Part shown: one piece after another, positions 1 to 11,165 of the stretch
Position numbering within the stretch: position 1 is the first letter of the stretch
Layout of the letters: each line of letters begins with the position of its first letter
Source: Aldrovandia affinis
Lineage: Eukaryota > Chordata > Actinopteri > Notacanthiformes > Halosauridae
Direction: 5' to 3'
Assembly: GCA_029706075.1 (NCBI GenBank)
Contig: JAINUG010000005.1
Span: 4,081,001-4,145,000, forward strand
Length of the DNA: 64,000 nucleotides
The notes under the pieces: model-generated
Database searches by the model: none
Seen by the model: the letters and a program-made list of their open reading frames with translations, nothing else
What the model was told of the DNA's origin: nothing
Made by a program: the position numbers and the translations under genes

Positions 1-183
1 TGTATGTTCTGATACATTGGGTTGGTCTTGATTAGTCATAGGGCTGGTTTTATCAAAAGTACCTGACAACTCTGGTACGGAGTTTTAAATTAAAGCCTCC
101 AGAATTAAATTAACTGCCTAAAGCAGTATGGGGGTGGATCATGCCAAATATTTGGCAAATGATTGGTGAAAGGCAGCCAGTGT

Positions 184-814
184 TGTGTTGACAGAGGTCA
201 ATGATAAGGCCAATGAGCAGAAACAATTTATTTCAGTCTGCAGCTACCAAGCTGGCATAAAATAAATAATTAGATAGTTAGCCAACTCTGCTGTTAAATA
301 TTGTAAAACGGCATTGTTTTGACAATATTTTTTTTGACAATATATAACAGCAGAGTTGGCTAACCAGCAAAGTCTTTCTTTTATACAAGCTTGGCAGCTG
401 TAGTTTTTAACTGCAGCTTCCAAGCTTGCAGAAACTTCAGTGGCTGACTATGTCACGCCAATAGTCTCTTGTAAGGGTTGTGGATCTTCGCTTCCACTAG
501 CTTTGCCAGTCGCTTCTCTCATTCACCTGCACAGGTGCAATGGGGGTAGGTCTGCTGCAGGTTTCAAAATACAGCCCTCACCAGCCGCTTTGCACAACAA
601 GACACGATTAGTTTGGTGAGCCAAAGACTGAGGTCCCCAGCCAAGGGAACTAATTATATTCATATTGCTTCACAAGGAGTGACATCACATTCTGTAGCAG
701 ACGTTCACATGCTAACTGACGTCTCTGAACTATGCCACACAAGCATATCGGTGACTAGCCTGGCAGTGTCAGGGAAGTGTAGCATTCGCTGTATCATTAA
801 CCTCTGTTGACACA
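184..814. repeat. Large fold-back repeat, imperfect 23-bp terminal inverted repeats
   Basis: The stretch at 184-206 pairs with the reverse complement of 792-814 at about 20 of 23 positions. Between these arms lies a second, tighter inverted repeat (239-403). No transposase reading frame is visible inside; the short frame at 613-810 resembles nothing I know. A non-autonomous fold-back transposon is a reasonable reading, but I see no clear target duplication, so the outer boundaries are tentative. Confidence 0.35.
239..403. repeat. Inner hairpin with ~63-nt imperfect arms
   Basis: The block GTTAGCCAACTCTGCTGTTA at 277-296 recurs as its reverse complement ending at 364. The pairing continues outward with mismatches to the CAGCTACCAAGCTGGC block near 241-256 and its partner ending near 402. 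The loop is AT-rich and itself repeats GACAATAT. The core arms are almost identical, so the hairpin is not very old. It is non-coding. Confidence 0.7.
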
Positions 815-1280
815 TCAGTCAACTCCTTCGACCAATTACCCGTCCCATTTTTGGCACAATCTACCCCCCAATACTATAGTAGTTCGGGCCAGTTTTTTGA
901 CATGCTGGCACACTGATATTGTCACTAAGCAGGAGATTAGATTTTACAGGTACTTAGCTACTGATCTCTCTACACTAACCTAGCTAGCTAAGTTTGATCA
1001 CATGGTGCTAGTGCTAGCTTCATTATTGCTAGCTTCACTCACATATCATCTGGAATCAACAGAATGAATGGGTTGTTTCGGGCTTTGTACAAAATTCAAC
1101 CAATCAAATGTTAGATCCCGCCCACTGGCTTTGATGGAAGATATTGACATCTATGTATTTAATTATTTTCCATTTCACACCAGAGACAAAATGTGACAAT
1201 ATTAATTAATTAATTAAATATAGAAATAATGAAATACAGTACACACGTACATCTCACTTCCGTGTCCAGAACTGGACAGT
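815..1280. other. Non-coding stretch, nothing recognised
   Basis: AT-rich sequence with several CTAGCTAGCT-type motifs and no long frame. I see no repeat family or gene here. Confidence 0.5.
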
Positions 1281-1893
1281 GGGGAGCCAATGCAGAGAGG
1301 AGAGTAGAGGGGTGACGTGGGTGAACTTTGGCTGGTTGAACACCAGGAAATATAATGAATATGGCAGCAGCGTTCTGGACTAGTTGCAGTGGCTTGATGG
1401 CACAGGCCGGAAGGCCTGCCAGCATTGGGAAAGAAAAGGTTAGTGGGTGTTTTTTTTTTTTTTTTTTGCAGTGGTAGTCCAGACGTGGAGATCACCAGGG
1501 CCTGGACCAGGAGTTGAGTGGCCTCTTGGGTGAGGAACGGTCTGATCCTCCGGATGTTGTGGAGGGAGAAACGGCAGGTCCGAGAGAGCCAGCACCGCTT
1601 GCGATATGGGGCCAATGCAGAGAAGCACAGCTGGTTGTCCAGGGTTACCCCAAGACTCCTGGCAGACTGCCAGGGACGGAGTCCAGACTGAGATCACCAG
1701 GGCCTGGGAGTTGAGTGGCCTCACGGTCTGATCCTTGACGCATCAATCATGGCTCGAGAAGCACAGCTGGTTGTCCAGGGTTCCCAAGACTGGGAGGAAG
1801 AGCAGCTCTGTCTTCCTCCCAGCGAAGGAGCTCTCCTCCCGATGATTGATGCGTCAATTACCGTGGGAAGGCTCCATAGTGTCTCCGTTTTTC
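1281..1893 (-). mobile_element. Scrambled fragment of the L2-like LINE (RT 3' part)
   Basis: Pieces of this stretch match the intact minus-strand LINE at 48541-52130. Residues such as LAGLPACAIKPLQLVQNAAA read on the minus strand, as in the C-terminal part of its reverse transcriptase. The pieces are out of order. LINE-interior sequence runs to about 1424. A copy of the LINE's 3' untranslated segment (GGGAAAGAAAAGGTTAGTGG) followed by a T-run then sits in the middle, after which the interior resumes near 1468. From about 1640 a block is partly repeated. The segment at about 1824-1890 is inverted relative to its surroundings. No continuous reading frame survives. It is a dead, rearranged copy. 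Confidence 0.85.
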
Positions 1894-4800
1894 TCTATGA
1901 GCAAAACCACCTGTTGATCGCTGCCCTGAGGAGACCATAAAATATATGAATTGACATAACACTGACTGTCCCAGACTCATTAAACACATTTTAAGGCAAA
2001 GACATCAAGAAAACAAAATTGAAAATCACAATTACAATTAATAATATTTATTAATTGTGAATTGTGCTAATTATCATGGTGTCAATACCAAACCGCTAGG
2101 GGGCTGACAGGAAGAGGTCAATGCTCATGAAAAAGTACCAAAGTGTTCACTGAACTAAAGTTTGTTTGCTAGGCTTTATTGTGCATTTCTCAAAGCTAGT
2201 GTGCTATACAGTTAAAACAATTAAAAGTGTAGCCTATTCTTTAAAATGATTCAATATAGTTTTACTCAATTAAACCCCTTATTGTCATTTACATTGTCTA
2301 ATGTGATGTGAAGAATGAGAATGTTACAAAGTGAGACACAATTAAGAGGAAGATTTGTGATTACTTGCCAACGGATTATTAAATTCTTTTAATAACGAAA
2401 AACTTGAGACCAGTGGTCATTTTAAAGGTGAGATTTCAGCCTCCTTAATTCCCAGCTCACCAGCTGCCACTGATATGTATATAGTAAAACACAATAATTT
2501 ATCAATGTATAAAAAACTTATAATGAGGAAACTTATAAAGAGGAATTTGTACTCAGATGTTCACAGCTTGTCCTTTTCCAGTTTGGCATATTGCTGAAGT
2601 ACAGAGCACACAGCAAAAACCTGAGTAAAAGAACAAAGGATGAAAGGGATGTAGGTAAAGGAATGCAGGATTTGAGCTGTGAATATGAGAGGAAGATTCA
2701 CGCGTTCCCCTCACCTGTGCTGGCAGCTCGTGTCAGAGTGCCTCTGGCTACTCAGATAAATCAAGGTAAAGGAAAATAATGTATACAGTGTATTAAGATA
2801 AGAGGAAAAAACAGTGGGGAAGAGTGAGCCTGGTGAGATGAGGCCCTGAGGCAGAATGCCCTCGGTGCTCCCTCTTGTGGTATCTCTCTCAGACATAATG
2901 ACTCCTCTTGACACCCGTGTGTTTTTTTTCCTCCTCACAACCACTTGAAAGGACAAGGACTGCACAGAAATTAAAGGTCTAAATGACCATATGTCATTTA
3001 ATATTTCTTAAATGATCCAAAAGGCTGGGTTATTATTGCAACGGCTGACCCTGATGGGTAGCACTCCTGTTTTTTTTTGTTCCCTCTCTTAGCTCTAAAT
3101 CAATTAAAACTGAGACTGCGTTCAGTCCATAATTATTTTCCACCTCTTCAGAGCTGTGATCTTCTCTCTGTATTGCATTTCTTATGCTGAAGATGACTAG
3201 TGTTAGACAAAATGGCATTTAGAGACTCGTGCTCCGGCAGCAGGACTCCATCGAGACTCCCTGAGTTTGAAGACGTCTCCTTCAGAGGCAGGGAGGATGG
3301 AGTGAACCCCAAATGTATTATCTTCCACACTTCAAGGGAAATTAACTTTCTGAGCACTGGCACATCTCAGAATGGACCCTCGAAGCTCAGCTGTCCCTTT
3401 CCTCTGTTTGTTTATGTCTGCCGAATTCCCAGCCACCCTGATAACAAGACAACTTGTTATTTTTCTTACTCTATAACATGTTTAAGTCCTCCAAAGGCCC
3501 TTCCAATCCAATGATCCTTCACTGTTCCAGTATGTAAATGGATCGAGAAGACTGTCTGAAAGGGTGATGTACAAGTAGGAAAATTTAGGCAAGCACCATA
3601 AAAGGAGTGCTAAAACAGATTGAAATGATCTGAAAATTGATCTGAAAATTGATAAGATGAGGTATAAAAGTCATGTAGTGTAGCAGCTGTATGGATGGGC
3701 TCTAGTATGATGTCATCAGAGCAGTCTCGTGGTATGAAATAAAAACTGCCTGAGGGGAAAGTTTTATTCAATAAAAAATTTAAAAGTTCCAGTTCAATTT
3801 AGTACCATATTTCCCACGTCTAAAAAAAAAATGATAACACAGCATTTATTATTGATCTACTCACCATAAATAAATCATTATTCTGACGTTAACATTCATG
3901 TAATATCCTACATTAATTGGTAAATGTATTAACAAACATGAATACATACAGTATGTTCATACATTATAATATGCTCACTTTCTGTTTTTCCTGTTTCAAA
4001 GTCAAAGTGCCTTAACTTTGTTCCTTAACCAATGTTGATTGAGTCATGCCAGTAGCAGTGAATACATGGATAAGAGTAACCTAATATCAAGATGCCATCA
4101 ACTACACCCTGCCCTTCAACCCTTCCATCCAGGGAACAATATGTGACACTTCAGAAGGCAGTTTAAGCAAACCTCGGCTCCAGAACTTTCTCAACCCCAT
4201 TTCCCTGCACACTGTTCTCTAAAGCCAATGTTTAACAAAGGAAATCAATATGTCAATACATACGGCAAATATAGCATCTTGCCTGTGCGAGGAAACACTT
4301 GGATTAAACTGGGATTACAGTGTCTTCAGTCTGACATTTATAATGTGGCACTACACAAAAAGCCTATAAAATCTATGTGAAAAAAATCTAGTTTTAATGC
4401 TTACTCCAAAAATAACTTAGATGTATATGAGTTTGCCAGAGATGTTTTCATTTTCAATTGCCTGGCTCAGTAGACAGATGAAAAAATAAAGAATGGCTAA
4501 TTGGATGTATTTGATTGTCAGTCTTTGAGGGCTGGAGGTCTGCTGGCTGCAGAGTGTCCTTTTAATTAGCTACTGATTGACACCTGCAACACCATGGGAG
4601 TTGAATAGCTATCCAAATAATCACTTCAATTAAATAATTAAGAGATGAGGCAGAACGAACATCAGCAGAGCCCACAGTCCACCAGAGCTGGAACATTTCA
4701 CCTCTGGCACACAGCAGACAGTGAAAAACATGATAAGGATATATTTGTTGAAGGACATTTTTTTCAATTAAATTGTTAAAAATGGTGAACAAATTCTTTT

Positions 4801-5431
4801 CAGCATGGTTTTGTTCCATGAGAAAACAGGAATAAGCCATACTGAAATGATTAATCAAAGTTGAACAATATAACTGAGTTCAACAGTATAACTTATAACA
4901 ACTTATAACAACAGTATTTTTCTCCAATGTATATGAGTTGAAGGCATTGGTTTGTTTTTAAGTACCATTAATGTACCATTTTTAAGGACAACAGAACTGC
5001 CCTGTTCTCCAAGCCATGTATCCCATCTATACAGAATTACGTAAATTAGTTGCATGTAGTAAAAGTGGTTATGCTTCCTTTATCCAGTAGATTCACACAT
5101 AATTATGTTAAGTGATATGTACATGGGGCTGAGGATGGTGTCACCATCAATTTATACAGATGCCGAACTCTGTTGTGGTACATTGAGATAACCATGGGAC
5201 AAGGAGTAAGGGTTTAGATTATATATAGATGACTCAGAATGGAACAAGCCTATGATGGTTTAGGCCTATGCTGGTTCTTCACCAGATAATATGCTGTGCT
5301 GCATTTTCTTTGTATGCAGTATGCATACATAGATAAACAACAGTTGATTTGAAGACATGGGTCTGTTTGAAAACTTGACATCTTTCTTTCACTGAAAACT
5401 ACCAAGCATCCACATTATATACAAGAATATA
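1894..5431. other. Non-coding stretch, no gene recognised
   Basis: About 3.5 kb of AT-rich sequence without a recognisable transposon or gene. A 104-codon frame at 3200-3514 (+) and a 98-codon frame at 4562-4858 (-) lack familiar motifs and are probably chance. The part at about 4440-4760 is less AT-monotonous and holds several TAATTA/ATTAAT-type homeodomain core sites. It could be a conserved non-coding element, but one sequence alone cannot show that. Confidence 0.45.
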
Positions 5432-5988
5432 TACTACTGGTCAAAAGTTTTAGAACACCCCCATTTTCCAGTTTTTACTGAAATTTAAGCAGTTCAAGTC
5501 CAGTGAATAACCTGAAATGGTACAAAGGTAAGTGGTAAACTGCCAGAGGTTTGGCAGTGAGTAGTTTCCTACACCATCAAAAGGCACTTGGAAACTGGAG
5601 GAAACTCTGACAGGAAGAGGTCTGGCAGACCCAAAGCCACAACAAAATCAGAAGACAAGTTTCGTTCCGCAAGTGTGTGACTCCAACTGTCAAACATAGA
5701 GGAGGAAGCGTGATGATCTGGGGCTCTTTTGCTGGATCCAGAGTCGGCGACTTGCACAGAGTGACTGTTAACCGACATTAACCCAATACTTGTTCCGTGA
5801 AAAGCACCTTTTTTATAACTCTGAAATGTAAATTATTTTTCAGTTTTTGTTAACCTAATTTTTTTTTTTACCTCTGGCAGTTTACTGCTTACCTTTGTAC
5901 CATTTCAGGTTATTCACTGGACTTGAAATGCTTACATTTCAGTAAAAACTGGAAAATGGGGGTGTTCTAAAACTTTTGACCGGTAGTG
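5432..5988 (+). mobile_element. Internally deleted Tc1-like transposon with ~118-bp TIRs
   Basis: A 557-bp element flanked by TA dinucleotides. The left end (ACTGGTCAAAAGTTTTAGAA) and right end are near-perfect inverted repeats of roughly 118 bp (5432-5550 and 5870-5988). The core keeps two short pieces of a Tc1 transposase in the plus direction: the GRPKATTKSEDKF region that follows the DNA-binding helices, and the PTVKHRGGSVMIWGSFAG strand of the catalytic domain. Everything between and after is gone, including all three catalytic acidic residues, so the copy can only move if a relative supplies transposase. The matching arms suggest fairly recent amplification. Confidence 0.9.
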
Positions 5989-6918
5989 TATATTTTTTCA
6001 AATAAAATTAATTTAAACCTGCAAATATAAATGTTACATGATAATTGTTGGGTAAGCTAGTAATGTTTCCCTCTTCCTTCAGTAGCCAGAAAAACCCTCA
6101 ACTCCAAACTGGTGCTTGTGTGATTGTCGTCAAGGCCATCTTCCTTTTGGACCAGAACCCCTCTGTAAAAGAGGGTGTTTTATCAAGGATCCCTAAAGAC
6201 CCAAACTGTACCCTTGTGTGTGCACAGTTGGCTGCTGACAGGCAGAATGCCATGTCTGTTATAATTAAAATCCCTGCCCACTGTGGCGTTTTATCTGCCT
6301 GATTTGAGGTGGGGGAAAAAAAGTGTTGGCAGCCAACACACATCTGTTGTCCCTGTCGTTAGAAGCAAACTTAAAGGAATTTAGCCTGCAGCCCTCTTGG
6401 CCTGCGCTGTCATTCTGACTAACCAGTGTTCCACTTTGTCCTTCACTTTGAGTAACATTGACAAAAGTTAAATAAAGTATTACTTTTCTCAGTTGTTGCA
6501 CAATACATTTTGGTCATTTACCTGTACTGGTGCATATAGAATAACACAAACAAAATAACGTAATCTCAGGGTTGAAACATGCTGCTGCATACCACACTGA
6601 GTAGTAGCGATAACCACTACTGATTGTTTGTGTTCATTGTCCATCTGTTTGGAACAGTATGTTTGCCTACTGCCATATGTCACAGGGTAGCCTAATCCTT
6701 TCCGTATCGGTGTGAACTAACTGGGTTGTCTAGGGATGTAAAGGAAAAATATGAATTTGCCTGCAACCTAGGACTGCTTACCCGACTAAAGCTTGCATCC
6801 GGGACAACCCGTTCCTCTGCTGTCATCAAATGAACAGCTCTGTCCATCGCTGCTCATTCAGTTTAATTGTAATTAATTAAATGGATGTACAAATGAATAA
6901 CTAACTACGGTAAGTTAG
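5989..6918. other. Non-coding stretch, nothing recognised
   Basis: Several short overlapping frames on both strands (for example 6045-6302 and 6098-6343) shadow each other and carry no known motif. I see no repeat family here. Confidence 0.45.
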
Positions 6919-8530
6919 GAGCAGACCTGGGTCCTAGCAAGTGGAAGCCAGAGGTCAATGACCTGCTTGCATACAGATGCTGGCCAGCAACCACCACCTG
7001 TCAGACATTGTACACACTTGATGTGTTCACATCGTTTGAACAAATGAAGGTCCAGCGTTGTCCCAACATGCTTTTCTCAGAATGCATGAACACAGATCTC
7101 TCTGAACTGGCAGGGTAAAGGCTAATGTTGTCTTTAACTTTCAAATACATAAGTCCTTCCTTTACTACCATTTATTTTGTTTCCAGACAAGTACTGTATG
7201 TGGTGACACATTCCCCAGAAGCTATGGTGAATTTGCGTACTGCAATTTCAAAGAAGAGCAACTGTACCTAGTGGAGCACTTTGTATGCCCAGCATGTTCA
7301 CTGGACATGCTGGCCATATCGGCACATGTTAATAGGAAACATTTTTTCGAGAAGTCCAAGGGGTCAGTGCAGTAGTTTACATTTAATGAGCTCAAAAGTT
7401 AAAGAATAGTTATTTTCTTTGGAGAATAACTGATATTTTATTCAACAGGATTGATGAACCACGCCTTTTTGATGGACTATTCATCGCTTATGATGGTGAA
7501 GCATCGACTTTCATTGACCGCATCAGAAGCCAGATGACAAGCATAAGTATATGTTTTTTGAATTGGTAGTTATTTTTTCCTTGTCTCAGATCTGTATCTA
7601 TCAGACTATACCTCCTTTCAGAGACCTGGTCATTCTGTATATGGGCAAGCAACATTCACAGCTGGCAGGGAGACATCACAGGAGACATCCAGGGCCAAGG
7701 TGTCATGGTTTGAGTGCCTGTTTAGCCCTGTGTGGGCGTAATCCTTTTCTATCCTCGTGAGTTAGTTCCGGCTCATCTCCATATCTAATCAGCGGATTGT
7801 TTTCAGGTGTTCACTGCCTACTTCAGTTAGCTGCTTTCACTACTCCATGCTTCAGTGTCTATTCATTTGGCGTTGAAGCCGGTACTGTATCAGTCCTAAA
7901 AAAAGAAAGTATTTTGGAAAGTATTTCGAAAAGTATTTCACTTTAGCTTTCTCGCCACTTCTACGGAAGTCTAGCTTTTCTTATTTTGTTTGGTCTGTGT
8001 TTCGGGGTATTACGCTGGTAGTTTTGTTTTATTTTCCGGCAGACCCAGGGCATCCTTATTTTCGCTGTTTCGTTTTCCTAAGCTGCGTCTTAGGCGTCTG
8101 GGTTCTATTCCAGCTTTGTTTTCAATGTTTTTGCTTGTGTTGCGTGGACATTACATGCAAGTTATTTTATTTCCTTTTTTCCTCTGCGTGTGGTGTTGGG
8201 TCGTTCGATCGGACCGCTTTAAGCCATTTCTGCTCTTTTTAGGGGTAGTTATTATTTAGTATTACGCTGGTAGTTTTGTTTTATTTTCTGTAAATTTTGA
8301 GTGGCGATTCTCGTGGGTTCATCCAGCGAAAATATCCCCATACACACACCCCCTTGCTCCCTATTGTGTTTTAGTGACATCCTGATTGTTCAGGAGTGTT
8401 TCTGATCCTTATTCCCCATTGGTCGCACTTGGGCCTCACCCCTACAAGCCCTCACACAAGGTGGATGAAGAGGGCCTGGAAATTGCTGTGTGCAGGCATG
8501 GAGTCTTGTTGAGAGGGTTGAACCACTACC
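6919..8530 (+). pseudogene. KDZ-type (Kyakuja-Dileera-Zisupton) transposase remnant with intron-like gaps
   Basis: Four plus-strand blocks read in order like a KDZ transposase. Block one (6919-7114) includes the DLLAYRCWPATTTCQTLYTL stretch typical of this family. Block two (about 7190-7362) has the CPAC cysteine pair, then LDMLAISAHVNRK. Block three (7449-7546) has the FDGLFIAYDGEAS motif. Block four (about 7622-7700, resuming at 8461) ends in VDEEGLEIAVCRHGVLL. Gaps between blocks start with GT and end with AG at plausible phases (7115, 7363, 7547 donors; 7448, 7621 acceptors), so they look like introns. The catalytic C-terminal half is missing. Block four is split by a solo LTR, and a piggyBac fragment abuts it near 8535. 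The family is recognised from memory of its motifs. Non-functional. Confidence 0.75.
7701..8456. mobile_element. Solo LTR (gypsy-type) inserted in the KDZ remnant
   Basis: A 756-bp segment starting TGTCATGGTT and ending CCCTCACA, flanked by the direct repeat CAAGG (7696-7700 and 8457-8461). Removing it and one CAAGG restores continuous KDZ reading from SRAK to VDEEG. This is the standard signature of an LTR element reduced to one LTR by recombination. The termini match those of the LTR at 26513-27577 although the interiors differ. Inside, a block of about 28 bp beginning TATTACGCTGGTAG occurs twice (near 8007 and 8250). The overlapping short frames at 7990-8259 lie within the LTR and are not genes. 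Confidence 0.85.
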
Positions 8531-8539
8531 AACTATGTC

Positions 8540-9388
8540 CTGACAACAGTTTCATGTCCTCTCAAGAGTTATTCGATTTGATAACAGAGATACATGACCG
8601 GCCCACTGCCAAAACGACAAACTGACTGCCATCAGGAACGTTTGGGACATGTTGGTGGAGCACCTGCCACTGATCTACAATCCAGGCCCTGAGGTGACAG
8701 CCGACGAGTACCCGGTCCCTTTCAGAGGCCGCTGCCCCTTCCAGCAGTACATACCAAGCAAACCTGGCAAGTATGGAATAAAGATCTGGGCAGCATGTGA
8801 CACCAGGAGCAGCTATGCCTGGAATATGCAGATCTACACAGGGAAACCTATTGAGGGAATGCCAGAAAAAAAACAGGGCATGCGTGTTGTGCTGGATAAC
8901 TTTTTCACATCACATGCGCTTGGTCAGGAGCTGCGAACGAAAGCTCACCATGGTGGGGACAGTGAGAAAGAGCAAGCCTGACCTTCCCCCTGCACTGGTG
9001 TCGACAAGAGGAAGAGAGACACTCTCGTCAATATTTGCTTTCACTGACACGCACACTCTTGTGTCATATGGGCGGCAATCTAGTGTAATGGTTAGGGAAC
9101 TGGACTTGTAACTCAGAAGTTGCTGGTTCGATTCCCAAGTGGGGGCACTGCCGTTGTACCCTTAAGCTAAAGGTACTTAACCTGGATTGCTTCAGTAAAA
9201 ATATCCAGCTGTATAAATGGATGTAAAGAAATGTCAATTGTGTAAGTCGCTCTGGATAAGACCGTCTGCTAAATGACTAAAATGTAAAATGTGAATGTAT
9301 ATGTTCCCAATAAGAATATAAATGTCATCCTGATGAGCACACTACACAAAGATGCCGCTGTCAGCACCAAGGAGGAGAGGAAACCACA
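8540..9388 (+). pseudogene. piggyBac transposase remnant
   Basis: Plus-strand translation gives a well-known piggyBac (PGBD-like) core: VIRFDNRDT, then DKLTAIRNVWD, VPFRGRCPFQQYIPSKPGKY, GIKIWAACDTRSSYAWNMQ, YTGKP, NFFTS and then KLTMVGTVRKSKPDLPPAL. A SINE at 9070-9296 splits the frame between LVSY and VPNKNINVILMSTLHKDAAV. Lesions visible: an in-frame stop after RDT, a short deletion that joins VVLD directly to NFFTS, and a frameshift just after LGQEL. N- and C-terminal parts are missing. The left side is fused to the KDZ remnant; the right side is cut by a Tc1 element. Non-functional. Confidence 0.9.
9070..9296 (+). mobile_element. tRNA-derived SINE (family A) with LINE-type 3' tail
   Basis: The head carries pol III promoter boxes: an A box around TAGTGTAATGG and a B box GGTTCGATTCC. 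The tail reads GTAAGTCGCTCTGGATAAGA followed by ACTAAAATGTAAA. The same tail (with small differences) ends the L2-like LINE at 48541 and a second SINE copy at 37870-38096. The SINE sits inside piggyBac coding sequence, so it inserted afterwards. A short flanking duplication (GTCATAT / GTATAT) is possible but imperfect. Confidence 0.9.
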
Positions 9389-9390
9389 TA

Positions 9391-10561
9391 TACTATATGG
9401 CCAAAAGTCAGTGGACACCCCTACTAATTACTGAGTTCAGGTGTTTCAGCCACACCCATTGCCAACAGGTGCATAAAATCCACAGACAAACATTTAGAAT
9501 TCAGAATCGTTCGTAAAGAGCTCAGTGACTTTAAATGCAGCACTGTCATAGGATGCCAACTTTGCCACAAGTCAGTTTGTGAAATTTCTGCCCTACTGGA
9601 TGTGCCCCGGTCAACTGTAAGTGCTATTATTGTAAAGTGGAAGCACCTCGGAGCAACAACGGCTCGGCCACGAAGTGGCAGACCACGCAAACTCACAGAG
9701 CGGGGCCGAGGAGTGCTGAAGCGCATAGCGCGTAAAAATTGCCTATCATCTGCTGCATCACTCACTACAGAGTACCAAACTGCCTCTGGAAGCACCATCA
9801 GCAGAAGACCTGTGCGTCGGGAGCTTCATGGAATGGGTTTCCATGGCCGAGCAGCTGCACACAAGCCTCACATCACCATGCGCAATGCCAAGCGTCGGCT
9901 GGAGTGGTGTAAAGCACGCCGCAACTGGACTCTGGAGCAGTGGAAACATGTTCTTTGGAGTGATGAATCACGCTACACTATCTGGCAGTCTGATGGACAA
10001 ATCTGGGTTTGGCGGATGCCAGGAGAACGCCACCTTCCGGAATGCATAGTGCCTACTGTAAAGTTTGGTGGAGGAGGGATAATGGTCTGGGGCTGTTTCT
10101 CAGGGTTTGAGATAGGCCCCTTAGTTCCAGTGAAGGGTATTCCTAATGCTACAGGATACGAAGACATCTGTGCACAAAACGAAGGCCCCTGTGCACAAAG
10201 CGAGGTCCATAAAGACATGGTTAGATGAGTTTGGTGTGGAGGAACTCGATTGGCCTGCACAGAGCCCTGACCTCAACCCCATTGAACACCTTTGGGAGGA
10301 ATTAGAACACCGATTGCGAGCCAGGCCTTCTCGTCCAACATCAGTGCCTGACCTCACAGATGCTCTTTTGGCTGAATGGGCACCAATTCCCACAGACACA
10401 CTCCAAAATCTTGTGGAAAGCCTTCCCAGAAGAGTGGCAGCTGTCATAGCCACAAAGGGGGGTCCAAGTCCATATTAATGCCCATGGTTTTAGAATGGGA
10501 TGTCCAACTAGCTCATATAGGTGTAATGGTCAGGTGTCCACTGACTTTTGGCCATATAGTG
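9391..10561 (+). mobile_element. Tc1-like transposon with broken transposase
   Basis: The element lies between TA dinucleotides (9389-9390, 10562-10563), and its ends pair as inverted repeats beginning ACTATATGGCCAAAAGTCAG. The transposase reads plus-strand from about 9510: helix-turn-helix with [16 protein letters not shown], the [14 protein letters not shown] hook, then [15 protein letters not shown] and the first catalytic Asp in WSDESR. The frame breaks near 10150. A deletion of roughly 100 bases removes the region with the second catalytic Asp. Reading resumes in another frame with [10 protein letters not shown] and the third catalytic residue in SPDLNPIEHLW, ending at KGGPSPY. One catalytic residue is lost and the frame is broken, so the copy is inactive. 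To its left is piggyBac; to its right an unrelated LINE fragment. Confidence 0.93.
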
Positions 10562-10574
10562 TACAGTATATGGT

Positions 10575-11165
10575 TGGTGCCATGATCAACAGTGTCAACT
10601 GCTTTAGGCATGTCTATGACAAGCAACACATTGCTATTTATAATCCAGCGCTTCAATGAGGTCATTAGAAACTTTCATTGTAGCTGTTGTAGTGCTATGC
10701 TTCTTCCTAAAACCAGACTGAAACCTGCTCAAGATACTATGGCTACATATAAATTATTTTAGTTGGTCACTCATAAGTATCTCTAAAACTTTGGCAATAA
10801 CTGGTCATTTTGAAATGGTCCCCCCTTTATACAGAGGAAGAACCAATGCAGATTGCCATACCTCTGGAATAGTATTGAATTCAACGGACAATTTAAAAAT
10901 AAGTCAGTGGTTCAGCAATCAAATTTGGAGAAGATTTTAACAACCACGGAACAATGTCATCTGGACCTGCTTCTTTTCTTGTATTGGCACCTTTCATAGC
11001 TGCAATATACAGCAGTTGCAGCCTGAACTTTTCCCTCCATTCAATATGTCAAGCTGCAATGGTTGACATGGACTCACATCCTCACTTCCAGTGTTGTCAC
11101 ATGCTACATGTGCTTCCTCAAACCCAGGTAGGTCAAATTTTTCAATGGATTCCAAAGTGATTTAA
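10575..11165 (-). pseudogene. Non-LTR retrotransposon RT fragment, antisense
   Basis: Read on the minus strand from about 11165, this gives KEAGPDDIVPWLLK, then AEPLTYF, a degraded segment, FQSGFRKKHSTTTATMKVSN and DMPKAVDTVDH. These are the fingers and early palm of a CR1/L2/Rex-type reverse transcriptase (the second block corresponds to the usual FRxxHSTxTA motif, the third to motif A). Several stops and at least two frameshifts break it. It is cut at its downstream end by the Tc1 element at 9391-10561. It differs from the LINE at 48541-52130, so it is a separate, older family. Confidence 0.8.

Noticed and set aside
3200-3514. 104-codon open frame
   Set aside because: No motif, no neighbouring exon signals and no repeat match; its length is within chance for this window.
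7990-8259. Hydrophobic frames of 81-89 codons
   Set aside because: They lie inside the solo LTR and overlap each other in two frames of T-rich sequence.
10121-10453. Minus-strand frame of 110 codons in the Tc1 element
   Set aside because: It is the antisense shadow of the Tc1 transposase C-terminal part.
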